A stretch of 64,000 nucleotides of DNA from Fidelibacterota bacterium (GTDB lineage Bacteria > Fidelibacterota > Marinisomatia > Marinisomatales > TCS55): contig JAAZYX010000025.1 of NCBI GenBank assembly GCA_014239435.1, positions 1 to 64,000 of the forward strand. The letters are read 5' to 3'. Of this stretch, positions 52,826 to 61,755 are shown piece by piece. Below the pieces are notes generated by a model that ran no database searches, had not been told where the DNA came from, and was given only the letters and a program-made list of their open reading frames with translations. Made by a program: the position numbers and the translations under genes. Numbering within the stretch: the stretch's first letter is position 1; the number at the start of each line of letters is the position of its first letter.

Positions 52826-53293
52826 TTACTTTTTCCAGGATACAAAGGGTTTTTGACTCAGACTGGCATTGAAATAGCGAGAATCTTCCGTTACTTCTTC
52901 ACCTATCCAATCTGGAATTTGGATCGATTCATCCTCGCTTTCCAGTTCTACTTCTGCCACAATGAGTCCGTTATTCTCACCGTGAAATACGTCTATTTCC
53001 CAATCTTGGCCTGACGAAACTATTGTAAATCTTGTTTTTTGAATGAGCGGTTTTACGCACAATGAATTCAGCAATTCTTGTGCTTCATCAAAGGGGATTT
53101 CATATTCGTACTCGATCCGTGTGATGTGCGTTTTTATAGATTTGATCGTAAGCCAACCCTTTGATCCCATTGTTCTTATCCGAACAATTCGTTCTGCATC
53201 ACCACAGATATAGCCCTGCACGCATTCCAGTCCAATTTTTGGTTTTGGCCAATTAGCTTTTACCAGAAATTTTCTCTCTATTTCAAATTTCAT
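52826..53293 (-). CDS. CYTH-domain protein, probable triphosphatase
   Basis: 155 residues from the ATG at 53293; an upstream start at 53404 would lie deep inside the symporter gene. The signature 'EIERKFLV' (E-x-E-x-K) at residues 3-10 is the triphosphate/metal site. 'RIRTMGSKGWLTIKS' and the acidic 'EVELESEDESI' complete the tunnel fold. CYTH enzymes hydrolyse inorganic triphosphate or thiamine triphosphate, or make cAMP. Location directly downstream of thiamine pyrophosphokinase and a symporter favours thiamine triphosphatase; this is inference. Confidence 0.88.
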   Translation of the reverse strand: MKFEIERKFLVKANWPKPKIGLECVQGYICGDAERIVRIRTMGSKGWLTIKSIKTHITRIEYEYEIPFDEAQELLNSLCVKPLIQKTRFTIVSSGQDWEIDVFHGENNGLIVAEVELESEDESIQIPDWIGEEVTEDSRYFNASLSQKPFVSWKK

Positions 53294-54687
53294 TATTTTG
53301 ACTCTCGGAAAATTATTGTAAGAATGATAGATAAAAATACACCGGGATAAAATGCTTCCAGAGTAAAAACAGGATGAGATGAGAAAGTTGCGAGCATTAG
53401 CCAAATTGCGGATATAAAAGGAGGAAGAATAATAAAAAAAGAGGTAAATCGAGGCTGGATTTTAATGGAAGTAAAAGTAATGAGAAATGGCACCAATAAT
53501 CCGGGAATGATAATTGTGCCGATGGTAAACCAAAGTTTAATAACAGACGGAATGGAAAAAGCCAGTAATACGGCAAGAAATCCAACTACGACCAACCCGC
53601 TTTGGGTGAAATGTACTGCACTTTGATTTTGCAGTGGAGGAAGTTGGCCTTCCGGTGATTTAATGCGCCATAAAATGTCCCTTCCAAACGTCATAGCACT
53701 TATGAATCCCAATGAATCAATCGAAGACATGAGAGTTGCTAAAATTCCGGATATAAATACACCCAGAATGATGGGAGGTAGAATGTCATTTTGTGCTAGT
53801 AATACAAACGCAAACATGGGTTCAGAAGTAGTTATAACACTTCTGGCATACAGACCTGTCATTAAAGTCGTCATATCAAATAGGAACCAAAAAACAACTG
53901 CAATCAGAATTCCATTTCGCGCAGTTTTAGATGAATTGGCGGCGGAAGTTCTTTGATGGAACCCGGGATCGATAAAAGTCCAAAGTGCAATAAAAAACCA
54001 AACCATAACATATCCAGTACCCTGTCCTCCTAAAGGATTAAAATGGGTTTCCGGCAGATTATTGAAGGCGATATTTGGCGGTCCGATTTTTATCCAAGAA
54101 AAAAATAAGAGCAGTCCGAACCCGACAAACATGAGACAAAACTGAACTAAATCAGTTTTAACAACTGCGTTAAAACCGCCGAACCATGTGTAGCTCAGAC
54201 TGACACCCGCCGCGAGCAGTAGCGCCCAACTTATCGGGATTCCTGTTAAGAAATTCATAAGAACGCCGAGGCTAAGGATGTATGGCGCAGGACTGGCAAG
54301 TATTAAAATCAGCACAGCACTTATTATCCCGGTATTTGCATCGTAATGATTTCTAAAATGATCTGGTATTGAGACAGTTTTTTTAGAACGAATCTTGTCC
54401 ACAAGAAATAAAGAAAAAATGATGGCAAACAGATAATAAGGCAAACCAAAAATGAACCAGGTTTGGATCCCGTAAAGATAAATGTTTTCCCCAATTCCTA
54501 AAATGCCGCCGTACCACGTTGCAACCAGCGTTGCTACAAACGCTGGAAGGCTCAATTTTCGCCCGGCTAAAATAAATTGTTCTGGTGAAGATCGATTCTG
54601 TTTAGATCGGGAAAATCCCAATATAATTATGATCGAAACATAGACGCCGATCACCAGCCAATCTAATAGATGAAGCTGCTCCGTCAT
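53293..54687 (-). CDS. SSS-family sodium/solute symporter
   Basis: 464 residues, about 13 membrane helices in the inner membrane. Sodium:solute symporter markers: 'LAGRKLSLPAFVATLVATWYG' near 40, 'YTWFGGFNAVVKTDLVQF' near 164, and 'WTFIDPGFHQRTSAANS' near 236. The family carries sugars, amino acids, vitamins and ions in sodium symport. The gene overlaps both its upstream thiamine pyrophosphokinase (4 bases) and downstream CYTH gene (1 base), so a thiamine-related substrate is a reasonable hypothesis. Confidence 0.88.
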   Translation of the reverse strand: MTEQLHLLDWLVIGVYVSIIIILGFSRSKQNRSSPEQFILAGRKLSLPAFVATLVATWYGGILGIGENIYLYGIQTWFIFGLPYYLFAIIFSLFLVDKIRSKKTVSIPDHFRNHYDANTGIISAVLILILASPAPYILSLGVLMNFLTGIPISWALLLAAGVSLSYTWFGGFNAVVKTDLVQFCLMFVGFGLLLFFSWIKIGPPNIAFNNLPETHFNPLGGQGTGYVMVWFFIALWTFIDPGFHQRTSAANSSKTARNGILIAVVFWFLFDMTTLMTGLYARSVITTSEPMFAFVLLAQNDILPPIILGVFISGILATLMSSIDSLGFISAMTFGRDILWRIKSPEGQLPPLQNQSAVHFTQSGLVVVGFLAVLLAFSIPSVIKLWFTIGTIIIPGLLVPFLITFTSIKIQPRFTSFFIILPPFISAIWLMLATFSSHPVFTLEAFYPGVFLSIILTIIFRESK

Positions 54688-55310
54688 TCGGGGTGCGCCC
54701 GATACACCCAGACAGGTTCTTTTGACTCAATCTCAAATGTGGTTCCATTGGATGTATTGCTTATTCCGTGGCTAGGATGCTGAAGTTTTTGCTTGTTCAA
54801 TTCAAATTTCAGACCATTTGTTGTAATGGAACCATTTCCAATGATTGAAACGGTTTGTTCCTTGAACGACACAAATGCTGAATTTCCAACGTGGCATGAA
54901 ATGGTAGAATCATCCGTAACCAAGGTAATTTTCATCTCTGGCAGATATTCACTCAAAAGGCTGATATTTGCCTGCGTCTGATCGTCCCGGCCTCCCGCGG
55001 CACCTACAATAGTTACAATATCCATATGGTTCGCCGCGCACCAATCCAATGCTTTATGCAAATCCGTTTTTTCTTGATTCGGTGCAGGAATCCACAATCC
55101 TTTGAAGGTTTCCGCATCAAGCTTTGTCGAATCTTGATCTCCAATTATCACATGCGGGTGATTCCCCGAATTGATTATAATGTCTGCGCTACCGTCGGTG
55201 CAAATTAAAGTGCATGCTTCATCGATGACCCTTAGCGGGATAGAATGTGTCGGAAAAGGTCCATGGGCAACAATGACAATTGGTGTTCCGAATGGATTAG
55301 ATTGGATCAT
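54684..55310 (-). CDS. Thiamine pyrophosphokinase
   Basis: Transfers pyrophosphate from ATP to thiamine, giving thiamine diphosphate, the cofactor of the E1 enzyme in this window. 208 residues. 'CTDGSADIIINSG' (near 37-49), 'VIIGDQDST' with the GDxDS motif near 54-62, 'QEKTDLHKALDW' near 79-90, and 'VGAAGGRDDQTQANISLL' near 102-119. The C-terminal beta-sandwich ('GLKFELNKQKLQHPSHGISN') is the thiamine-binding part. First gene of a four-gene coupled operon. No TPP riboswitch is visible upstream. Confidence 0.92.
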   Translation of the reverse strand: MIQSNPFGTPIVIVAHGPFPTHSIPLRVIDEACTLICTDGSADIIINSGNHPHVIIGDQDSTKLDAETFKGLWIPAPNQEKTDLHKALDWCAANHMDIVTIVGAAGGRDDQTQANISLLSEYLPEMKITLVTDDSTISCHVGNSAFVSFKEQTVSIIGNGSITTNGLKFELNKQKLQHPSHGISNTSNGTTFEIESKEPVWVYRAHPE

Positions 55311-55407
55311 AATAAAATAAATGATGTCTGTGAATGATTCATTAATATAATATCCTAAATTAAGTTACTTTTCAGGGATTTAAGAGTCTGTAATTCAAAT
55401 CGTCCTC

Positions 55408-57468
55408 ATGAAAAATACAATTATCCTATCCGGTTTCCTTGCGCTCTGTCCCGCTTTGCTGATTGGCGGGTTAGTGACTCCTGAGGATAATGCAGCTATA
55501 AACTATATTCACGTTTTGTTCGAATGGGATCAGGTTCCCGACGCAGAGGCGTATCGAATTCAAGCATCGAATCAATCTGATTTTTCAACTACGGTTTTTG
55601 ACGAAACTGACAGTACTCTAGTTTTAATTGATAGAGATAATTTTGAATGGGATTCCCAGTATTATTGGAGGGTCCAGCCATTATTTTCTGACGGATCATC
55701 AGGCGGCTGGACAGAATCGAATTCTTTTTCTACCGGTCAACAAATATCATCCGCAATTACCACTTTTCATAACTCCAACCATAGTATTGATGATATCACC
55801 ATCTTTGGATCATTTTTTAATTATTTCAGCGCCGCAATTGATGGAAGCGGAAAGGAAATATGGAATTCTGGTGATAAAAACTTGGTCTACTATGGGTCTT
55901 CTATAGATGGGGACAGGTTTGGATTTTATTATGTTACCGGATCTGAAAATCAATTTCCCGCAGTAGAATTTGATGTAAATACCGATTATATCTGGGAGGA
56001 GCCAAATATAGAATTTGTCCATCATGAATTCATAAAACTACCTAATGGGAATTATATGGGAATTGTATCTACAACTCAGGTAGGGCCGATAGCAATCGGA
56101 TCCTGGACTCCGCAATTTCAAGCACATGGATACGTCGCAGACGGCGTTACGCCGGAATTCATTTGGGTGGGTGACAAAATTGTGGAATGGGATAAAGATT
56201 CAAAAGACGTTGTGTGGAGTTGGAATGTATTTGATCATTTTGACATGGCAGATTATGATGATAAAGGTGGTACTTGGGACCAAGCATTTATCGATCTTCA
56301 ATATGATTGGACACATGCCAATGCTTTGGCATTTTCTGATGAAGACAGCACCATTTATTTATCGGTAAGGCATCTTTCCAGAATTACAAAGATTGATTAT
56401 TCCACCGGAAATGTCATGTGGAATTTGGGACATGAAATGCCGTCGGGCGATGTCACAATGGGAACAGATATCGGATTCAGTTTTCAGCATGGACTTCAAG
56501 TATTGGATAATGGTAATATCGTTACATTTGACAATGGAAATCTCAGCCAAATTTTTCTAAATACATCGGATCCGACATCCCGCGGGTTGGAGATAGACAT
56601 ATCAGGATCGTCAGGTAATTGTACAGCAGAAATAGCATGGGAATATAATCTGCCGGAAAATCTCTTTGGATTTGCTTCCGGAAATGCTCAAAAACTGGAA
56701 GCAGATAAATATTTAATCACAACGGTTGGCGATGGAGGAACATCATTGGAAGTGGATTCGGCAGGTAATATTTTGTGGGAAGCTGATTATAACTTATCTC
56801 TGCCGAATGGAGCAATATACAGGGCAAATCGGATTCCGGGAATGCACCCCTCAGCTTTTAGTGTTTTGGTTGATGATTTACGAGAATACGAAGAAAACCC
56901 AAGTGTAGTGGTTACAGTATCCAATCCAAATCTCTCATTTCGGATTGTCAATGAAAGCCGCTATGATATGAATTATACCTATTCTGTGACGGATGTTGAA
57001 AATTGGTTTTCGGGAATATCCGGCTCATTATCTATTTCTTCAGGTTCGGATTCGATGATATCGGTTACCGGGAATGTGGCAGACATAACAAGTTCGAATG
57101 GAATTCAGCTAACGGTAACTCCTGCTAACCATGAGGAAGATGCGAAAACAACTTCCTTGAATGGTTATACGTTTCCTCTCTCAACGGAATTCAACAGTTC
57201 TCCGATAAAGTTTCAAATCACAAGAATATATCCAAACCCATTTAATGCGAGACTCCAGATTGATTTCGATATTGGAAACTCAGATAAAGTAGAAATCGCT
57301 ATCTTTGATGTTACTGGACGTGTAATTGCAACTCATGCATTCAATAACAATTCATCTGGGAAAAACTCCATTATTTTAAACTCTGTTAATTGGTCATCTG
57401 GAATGTATTTCGTCAAAATATTTTCGCAAGATAAAACGGATATGAAAAAAGCCATTTTGATTAAATGA
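55408..57468 (+). CDS. Arylsulfotransferase-like secreted protein with type IX domain
   Basis: 686 residues. Signal peptide (1-20), a fibronectin-III-like domain (about 28-110: 'FEWDQVPDAEAYRIQASNQSD', then 'YYWRVQPLFSDG'), then a beta-propeller-like region of the arylsulfate sulfotransferase type (about 125-480) with 'FVHHEFIKLPNGNYMGIVS', 'HANALAFSDEDSTIYLSVR' and 'FSFQHGLQVLDNGNIVTFDNG'. The final 80 residues are a type IX sorting domain ('ITRIYPNPFNARLQIDFD', 'SGMYFVKIFSQDK'). ASST enzymes move sulfate between phenolic esters without PAPS; whether this one is active is unproven. Next gene overlaps by 4 bases. Confidence 0.75.
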   Translation: MKNTIILSGFLALCPALLIGGLVTPEDNAAINYIHVLFEWDQVPDAEAYRIQASNQSDFSTTVFDETDSTLVLIDRDNFEWDSQYYWRVQPLFSDGSSGGWTESNSFSTGQQISSAITTFHNSNHSIDDITIFGSFFNYFSAAIDGSGKEIWNSGDKNLVYYGSSIDGDRFGFYYVTGSENQFPAVEFDVNTDYIWEEPNIEFVHHEFIKLPNGNYMGIVSTTQVGPIAIGSWTPQFQAHGYVADGVTPEFIWVGDKIVEWDKDSKDVVWSWNVFDHFDMADYDDKGGTWDQAFIDLQYDWTHANALAFSDEDSTIYLSVRHLSRITKIDYSTGNVMWNLGHEMPSGDVTMGTDIGFSFQHGLQVLDNGNIVTFDNGNLSQIFLNTSDPTSRGLEIDISGSSGNCTAEIAWEYNLPENLFGFASGNAQKLEADKYLITTVGDGGTSLEVDSAGNILWEADYNLSLPNGAIYRANRIPGMHPSAFSVLVDDLREYEENPSVVVTVSNPNLSFRIVNESRYDMNYTYSVTDVENWFSGISGSLSISSGSDSMISVTGNVADITSSNGIQLTVTPANHEEDAKTTSLNGYTFPLSTEFNSSPIKFQITRIYPNPFNARLQIDFDIGNSDKVEIAIFDVTGRVIATHAFNNNSSGKNSIILNSVNWSSGMYFVKIFSQDKTDMKKAILIK

Positions 57469-58532
57469 GATTAGCTTACACCATCATGGTCCTGTGTCTC
57501 ATCAGCCGGTCAGAAATATTTGGTCAATGCGACAGCAGTTACACTTATCAGGATTCTCTGCCATCTTCGCTTACCATAATTCTCGGAGATTCCTGTTTTT
57601 TTGATGAAGATTTAGCCGCTCTGGATTCATTGGTGGCGCTCAACACATTGGTTTACAATTCCGGGCTTGAGCTCGGAACGCAAACATGGTCCAATGGGAG
57701 ACTGAAAATTCTGGTAGCCGGGAATTATGGAAACTCTTCAGGCGTAAATGATACTATTTTTTCGCTCCCGGATAATATCGGTAATTGGGATCAAATGACG
57801 TCTTTGTATTTGGAATGGAACAGAATCGCAATGCTTCCACAAAGCTTTTCAAATCTTACAAATCTTAGATCATTGTACATTTCCAATAATCTGCTCGATT
57901 CAATCAATACCGATTTTGGTGATGTATCTGAGTTGTACTTTCTTGATTTGGGGTACAATAATCTGGAAACAATTCCGGCTTCTATCTGTTCTTTGCAAAA
58001 TTTGACGTATTTATGGCTTTTCAATAATGAAATAAACACAATGCCATCGTGTTTATGCTCTTTAAATCTGGACTGGGATAATACAGATAATGCATTTTAT
58101 CCCTATTTCGCGATTGGTGGAAACGAGCTCTGTGAAGATGTATTGAGCTGCGTAGAGAATAGTTCACATTTTCATTCGAGCTTAGATCAATTTTATTATT
58201 CTTTTATGGTTACGGATTCTCAGCGATGTGGATCCATGTCTGTTTCAAATCCCGATATCGTTCCATCAGAATTTTCTGTTTCTCATCCATTTCCGAATCC
58301 GTTTAACGCACAGACACGATTTAAAGTACATTTGCCAAACTCTGGCGAATTAACTATTAATGTATTGAATATTTTGGGTCAGGAGATTGACAAAATTATT
58401 TCTGAAGGGCAAATGCCTAGCGGTACATATGAGTTTAATTGGAATGCCGAATTCTATCCGTCAGGGATTTATTTTATAAAGGTTACTTCCCAAAATCAGA
58501 AAATTTTCAGAAAAATCCTACTATCTAAATAA
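57465..58532 (+). CDS. Leucine-rich-repeat surface protein with type IX domain
   Basis: 355 residues. Signal peptide (1-20), about three to four leucine-rich repeats at 95-195 ('MTSLYLEWNRIAMLPQSFSN', 'LRSLYISNNLLDSI', 'LYFLDLGYNNLETIP', 'LTYLWLFNNEINTMP'), and a C-terminal type IX domain ('FSVSHPFPNPFNAQTRFKVH', 'SGIYFIKVTSQNQKIFRK'). LRR cargo proteins of this kind usually mediate adhesion or ligand binding at the cell surface. Translationally coupled to the ASST-like gene (4-base overlap). The LRRs are bacterial/plant-like with 22-24-residue spacing. Confidence 0.8.
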   Translation: MRLAYTIMVLCLISRSEIFGQCDSSYTYQDSLPSSLTIILGDSCFFDEDLAALDSLVALNTLVYNSGLELGTQTWSNGRLKILVAGNYGNSSGVNDTIFSLPDNIGNWDQMTSLYLEWNRIAMLPQSFSNLTNLRSLYISNNLLDSINTDFGDVSELYFLDLGYNNLETIPASICSLQNLTYLWLFNNEINTMPSCLCSLNLDWDNTDNAFYPYFAIGGNELCEDVLSCVENSSHFHSSLDQFYYSFMVTDSQRCGSMSVSNPDIVPSEFSVSHPFPNPFNAQTRFKVHLPNSGELTINVLNILGQEIDKIISEGQMPSGTYEFNWNAEFYPSGIYFIKVTSQNQKIFRKILLSK

Positions 58533-58536
58533 TGTC

Positions 58537-59940
58537 TCAATAGAAATACTGCAGTTCAAACCTTAAATGGGAAAAGTCCTCCATATTGTTGAAGGAATAC
58601 GCATCGCCCAATTTTGAATTTCCCTGAAATTTAGCAACCATCATCTTCAAGTCCATTGACTCCATTAATTCGAACGTAGCGGACCCCTCTACCATGAGTC
58701 CATTACCGGCAATTCCATTGTAATCCGTCATATCTAATAATCCCATGAATGCCAGCTTTAACCGATCATCCATAAAGTTTTTATCCAAGGTGAGGATTCC
58801 TGCTTGTTTTGCCAATGCGACTATTGGGGTTCCCATGCCGGGGAAGAAAACGGCTGAAGGGTCAAAGTCGGCCGCTAGCAAAGGCAGAGAAACATCGGGT
58901 AATGCGTTTGAAGTGTAGCTTAGCGTATCGTATTTGATAAACATAGCGTTGAAACGAATATCAAAAGGAAGCTCGGTCTCGAGTTGCAGAACTGTTTCAT
59001 AATATTCCGCTTTAACCTCAAAGGCATGGGTAAAAATGATATCCGTATAGACGGTTGGAAAATCATGGTGCTCATGCTTAATGGAGGTTGAGTCATTATT
59101 ATCCTGCGTATCAAAATAGGATGCTTCTGCTCGAAGGGTGAAAAGGGAAGTTGGTACGACGAGTCCAATAGAAAACACTTCAGTCTCTCTATAAGCAAAA
59201 ACTGTGTCGAGTACCGTTACAGTTTGGAATGAGTTAGTGAAAACGTTGGACCCGCTCAGGCTATACATCCGATCGTGACCTTTGAAATAAGATCCAGTAA
59301 TATCACCGAAATTGAATGACTTCTGTACAGAGATTCCAAATTCATCCTGCTGTTCTGGGCTAAGCACTTGCTTTTCCCGCGGAGTAATTGGAAGCTGAAA
59401 CGGAAATACAGGATCGTTCAGCGGCAAACGGTTCATAGGGTGGATGGGCGAATAGAAAATTCCTAGTTTCCAGGAATCCCAATACACATCTGCTGCCAAA
59501 GAAAATGAACCCACTTTTCGGTCGCCTCCTCCAAAAAAGAGGTAATAATAATCAATGGCGTTCAAATTATCTGACGGACTGTTTTCATCGGCACTTCCCC
59601 AGGCGTGAATCTGCTTCCCGATTCGGATTTCCCCGAAGCCCGTGTAGCGGGTGACGTACAATTCTCTCAAATCCAATATGAAATCTTTTGGACTTGTATC
59701 CGTTAGGAAAGATGTGTCTTCTCGAAGGCGGTATTCCATGGCAAGATTAGAATTAATATTATAATCTCCATTCTGGTGATCCAGAGTAAAAGTAAAAATC
59801 CTAAAAGGGAGGTTGATTGTAGTACGGTCGCTCATCCGAATCCTATGGTAAAAGTGTACGTCTCCTGAATAATTAGTTGATGGCTGCGCATTAATAATCG
59901 CCACCACAGTAAGCATTTGAATGCAGATACGTTTAATCAT
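58537..59940 (-). CDS. Outer-membrane beta-barrel protein (DUF1302-like)
   Basis: 467 residues. Signal peptide (1-18), then 400 residues of aromatic-rich alternating strands ('YSGDVHFYHRIRMSD', 'ELYVTRYTGFGEIRIGKQIHAW', 'YYETVLQLETELPFDIRFN', 'HLRFELQYFY' ending in Phe/Tyr). The 'GKQIHAWGSADENSPSDNLNAIDYY' region (split) is like proteins annotated as DUF1302, often found with RND transporters and START-type proteins in hydrophobic-compound transport. It overlaps the START-like gene by 8 bases. No transported compound can be assigned from sequence. Confidence 0.65.
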   Translation of the reverse strand: MIKRICIQMLTVVAIINAQPSTNYSGDVHFYHRIRMSDRTTINLPFRIFTFTLDHQNGDYNINSNLAMEYRLREDTSFLTDTSPKDFILDLRELYVTRYTGFGEIRIGKQIHAWGSADENSPSDNLNAIDYYYLFFGGGDRKVGSFSLAADVYWDSWKLGIFYSPIHPMNRLPLNDPVFPFQLPITPREKQVLSPEQQDEFGISVQKSFNFGDITGSYFKGHDRMYSLSGSNVFTNSFQTVTVLDTVFAYRETEVFSIGLVVPTSLFTLRAEASYFDTQDNNDSTSIKHEHHDFPTVYTDIIFTHAFEVKAEYYETVLQLETELPFDIRFNAMFIKYDTLSYTSNALPDVSLPLLAADFDPSAVFFPGMGTPIVALAKQAGILTLDKNFMDDRLKLAFMGLLDMTDYNGIAGNGLMVEGSATFELMESMDLKMMVAKFQGNSKLGDAYSFNNMEDFSHLRFELQYFY

Positions 59941-60535
59941 TTTCCAGTGCTATCCTCAGCCAGTTTAATACTTCTGTCCCCTGTGTTTTCCATGCTCGTG
60001 TTAGTGCCCAATCTGGGAATTGACCCAACAGTTCACCATTCCATGTATATGTTACCAAAGTAGAATGTGAATTCTGTGCCTTTAATATCCATTCTCCACC
60101 TGCATTTAATAGACGAATATGTGAGGAAATGGGAGGTGCGTTTTCGTGCGATATCGATTGAAAATTAAAAATCCAGTGTAAGTCATTTTTCTTTTTTGTG
60201 TATTGAATGATGTAATCTCTACCGGCGAAAGGAAAAGGCATATCCAATAATACATGGACAACATCATTTTCCAAAACCCGAGTTTCGGTAATTCTATCAA
60301 ACACAACCGGATAATTTTCCACAGATTCAATATAACCTGATACTTCTTCCAAGGAAAAAGGAAGTGTTGTGCGGGCTTGGCATAATGGGTAGCCCTTGTA
60401 AGTTGTCCATCCAACCCATGTTTTAGCCTCTTGCAAAACGTTCCAATCTGTAATGGAATTCGTGTCCTTTACTTCCAATGCGCAACAGATGTTCGAAAAA
60501 ACGAATAATATTATCAAAATTTGTTTAATCATCAT
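59933..60535 (-). CDS. Secreted START/SRPBCC-like lipid-binding protein
   Basis: 200 residues: signal peptide (1-19, ending CCA), then a START-like helix-grip fold: 'TWVGWTTYKGYPLCQARTTLP', 'VVFDRITETRVLENDVVHVL', 'PFPFAGRDYIIQYTKK', 'WNGELLGQFPDWALTRAWK'. The family binds hydrophobic ligands such as lipids and polyketides in a central cavity; the signal peptide points to a periplasmic carrier. Overlaps its upstream sulfotransferase gene by 11 bases and its downstream barrel gene by 8, forming a three-gene coupled unit. Confidence 0.78.
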   Translation of the reverse strand: MMIKQILIILFVFSNICCALEVKDTNSITDWNVLQEAKTWVGWTTYKGYPLCQARTTLPFSLEEVSGYIESVENYPVVFDRITETRVLENDVVHVLLDMPFPFAGRDYIIQYTKKKNDLHWIFNFQSISHENAPPISSHIRLLNAGGEWILKAQNSHSTLVTYTWNGELLGQFPDWALTRAWKTQGTEVLNWLRIALEND

Positions 60536-61616
60536 TCAAAAAAGTATCATAAATAAAATGACAATCCTTCCTGATTTTTTCTTCTGATAACCCAAATTTA
60601 GTCAAATCATAAGAATGCTTGCTGACATAGTTTCGCTGGCTTTCCGCAGTTATTTTAATCAAGTCTACCAAATCTGCGGATGAATCTTCATCAATAAAAT
60701 TTAATATAGAATCCATGACTGTTTCAAAATCAGTCATCATGTCTGCGTAGTTTACAATTAGCACTTTCGATTGATCAATATTTCCGGTAGTCCAATCATC
60801 ATGGAATCGTTTTAATAATTCAATAAGAGCATTGTAAAGGCGAGTAAGATATTGATTCCGCTTTTCTTCAGGAAGATTCCAAAACCCAAATTTTTTATCC
60901 AGCACACCTGTTACGAGGCTTAATCCGGAAGGTAGCACATTTAGCGGATCACGGATCAGGTACAAAATCTTTGCATCTGGAAATCGGTTTATAAATGCCG
61001 GAAGTGAAGTGCTAATGGAAAATAATTTTGGGATGATACGCTGACTTTTTGAAGATAAAATTCGCCGAGACCAGACAGATTCAAACCAATTAAAATCCCG
61101 TTCTGTCGTATTTCTTTTTTTGGGATCAAAAAAATCAAAAAGATCTTCTTCCGCAAATGCCAGAATAAAACCGTATAAAAAGAATCCGTCTAAATATCTA
61201 AATAAAAGGGAAACATCGTCTGTCTCGACGGATGTTAAACTGGTTTCATGTGCTACAGTAGAATGATGCCGCGCGGGACTGATTTTTTCCAAAAGAGGTA
61301 GAATTGGCTTTACAAATTTTTGCAGTGTTATCGAAGGATAAACCATGTGCCAAAGTTCGGATCCAACCCCAAGGCCACTCTTAATAAGGAATCGGTGCAG
61401 GAAAGTGGTTCCGCTTCTTGGGTTGCCTACTATCACGAGAGGATTAATAGGTTTCATTTTCCTAAGAGATGGATAAAACAGGCAATCGAGAAACATGCCG
61501 AATCGGACGGACAATCTCAAGAGACCAATCAAAATCCCGGAAAAAATCGGACCAATCCAAGTGCCGAATGTTCTGCCAATTGTTGTGTAGATTTGCAAAG
61601 ATGTGCGCATGCTCAC
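60525..61616 (-). CDS. PAPS-dependent sulfotransferase family protein
   Basis: 363 residues. Hydrophobic N-terminal segment (15-45) that may anchor it to the membrane, then the sulfotransferase fold: 5'-phosphosulfate loop 'IVGNPRSGTTFLHRFL' near 62-77, and the 3'-phosphate-binding 'KILYLIRDPLNVLPSGLS' near 220-237 with conserved Arg. Members transfer sulfate from PAPS to a lipid or glycan hydroxyl; the acceptor is not evident. Head of the unit with the START-like protein and the barrel protein, suggesting sulfation and transport of a lipid-like compound. Divergent from the dockerin ASST gene. Confidence 0.82.
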   Translation of the reverse strand: MSMRTSLQIYTTIGRTFGTWIGPIFSGILIGLLRLSVRFGMFLDCLFYPSLRKMKPINPLVIVGNPRSGTTFLHRFLIKSGLGVGSELWHMVYPSITLQKFVKPILPLLEKISPARHHSTVAHETSLTSVETDDVSLLFRYLDGFFLYGFILAFAEEDLFDFFDPKKRNTTERDFNWFESVWSRRILSSKSQRIIPKLFSISTSLPAFINRFPDAKILYLIRDPLNVLPSGLSLVTGVLDKKFGFWNLPEEKRNQYLTRLYNALIELLKRFHDDWTTGNIDQSKVLIVNYADMMTDFETVMDSILNFIDEDSSADLVDLIKITAESQRNYVSKHSYDLTKFGLSEEKIRKDCHFIYDTFLNDD

Positions 61617-61680
61617 GTCGTATTTCTCATAGAATTATTTATGTTAATTTTTCTGTACTTTCCGGATTGGGAATTAACCT

Positions 61681-61701
61681 ATTGACGCAATAGCGGTCAA
61701 T
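61681..61701. promoter_or_regulatory. Inverted repeat in the divergent region
   Basis: ATTGAC (61681-61686) and GTCAAT (61696-61701) are perfectly complementary with a 9-base spacer, between the sulfotransferase and ASST/dockerin genes. It could be a regulator site or a small hairpin; no protein can be assigned. Confidence 0.35.
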
Positions 61702-61755
61702 GAGTTAAGCACAATGAAGATATAAACTTAAGGTCTGCCGAACCATTATTGAACA

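Noticed and set aside
55311-55407. TPP riboswitch upstream of the thiamine pyrophosphokinase
   Set aside because: The gap is only 97 bases, and no THI-box core segments or P3/P5-type pairing are visible.
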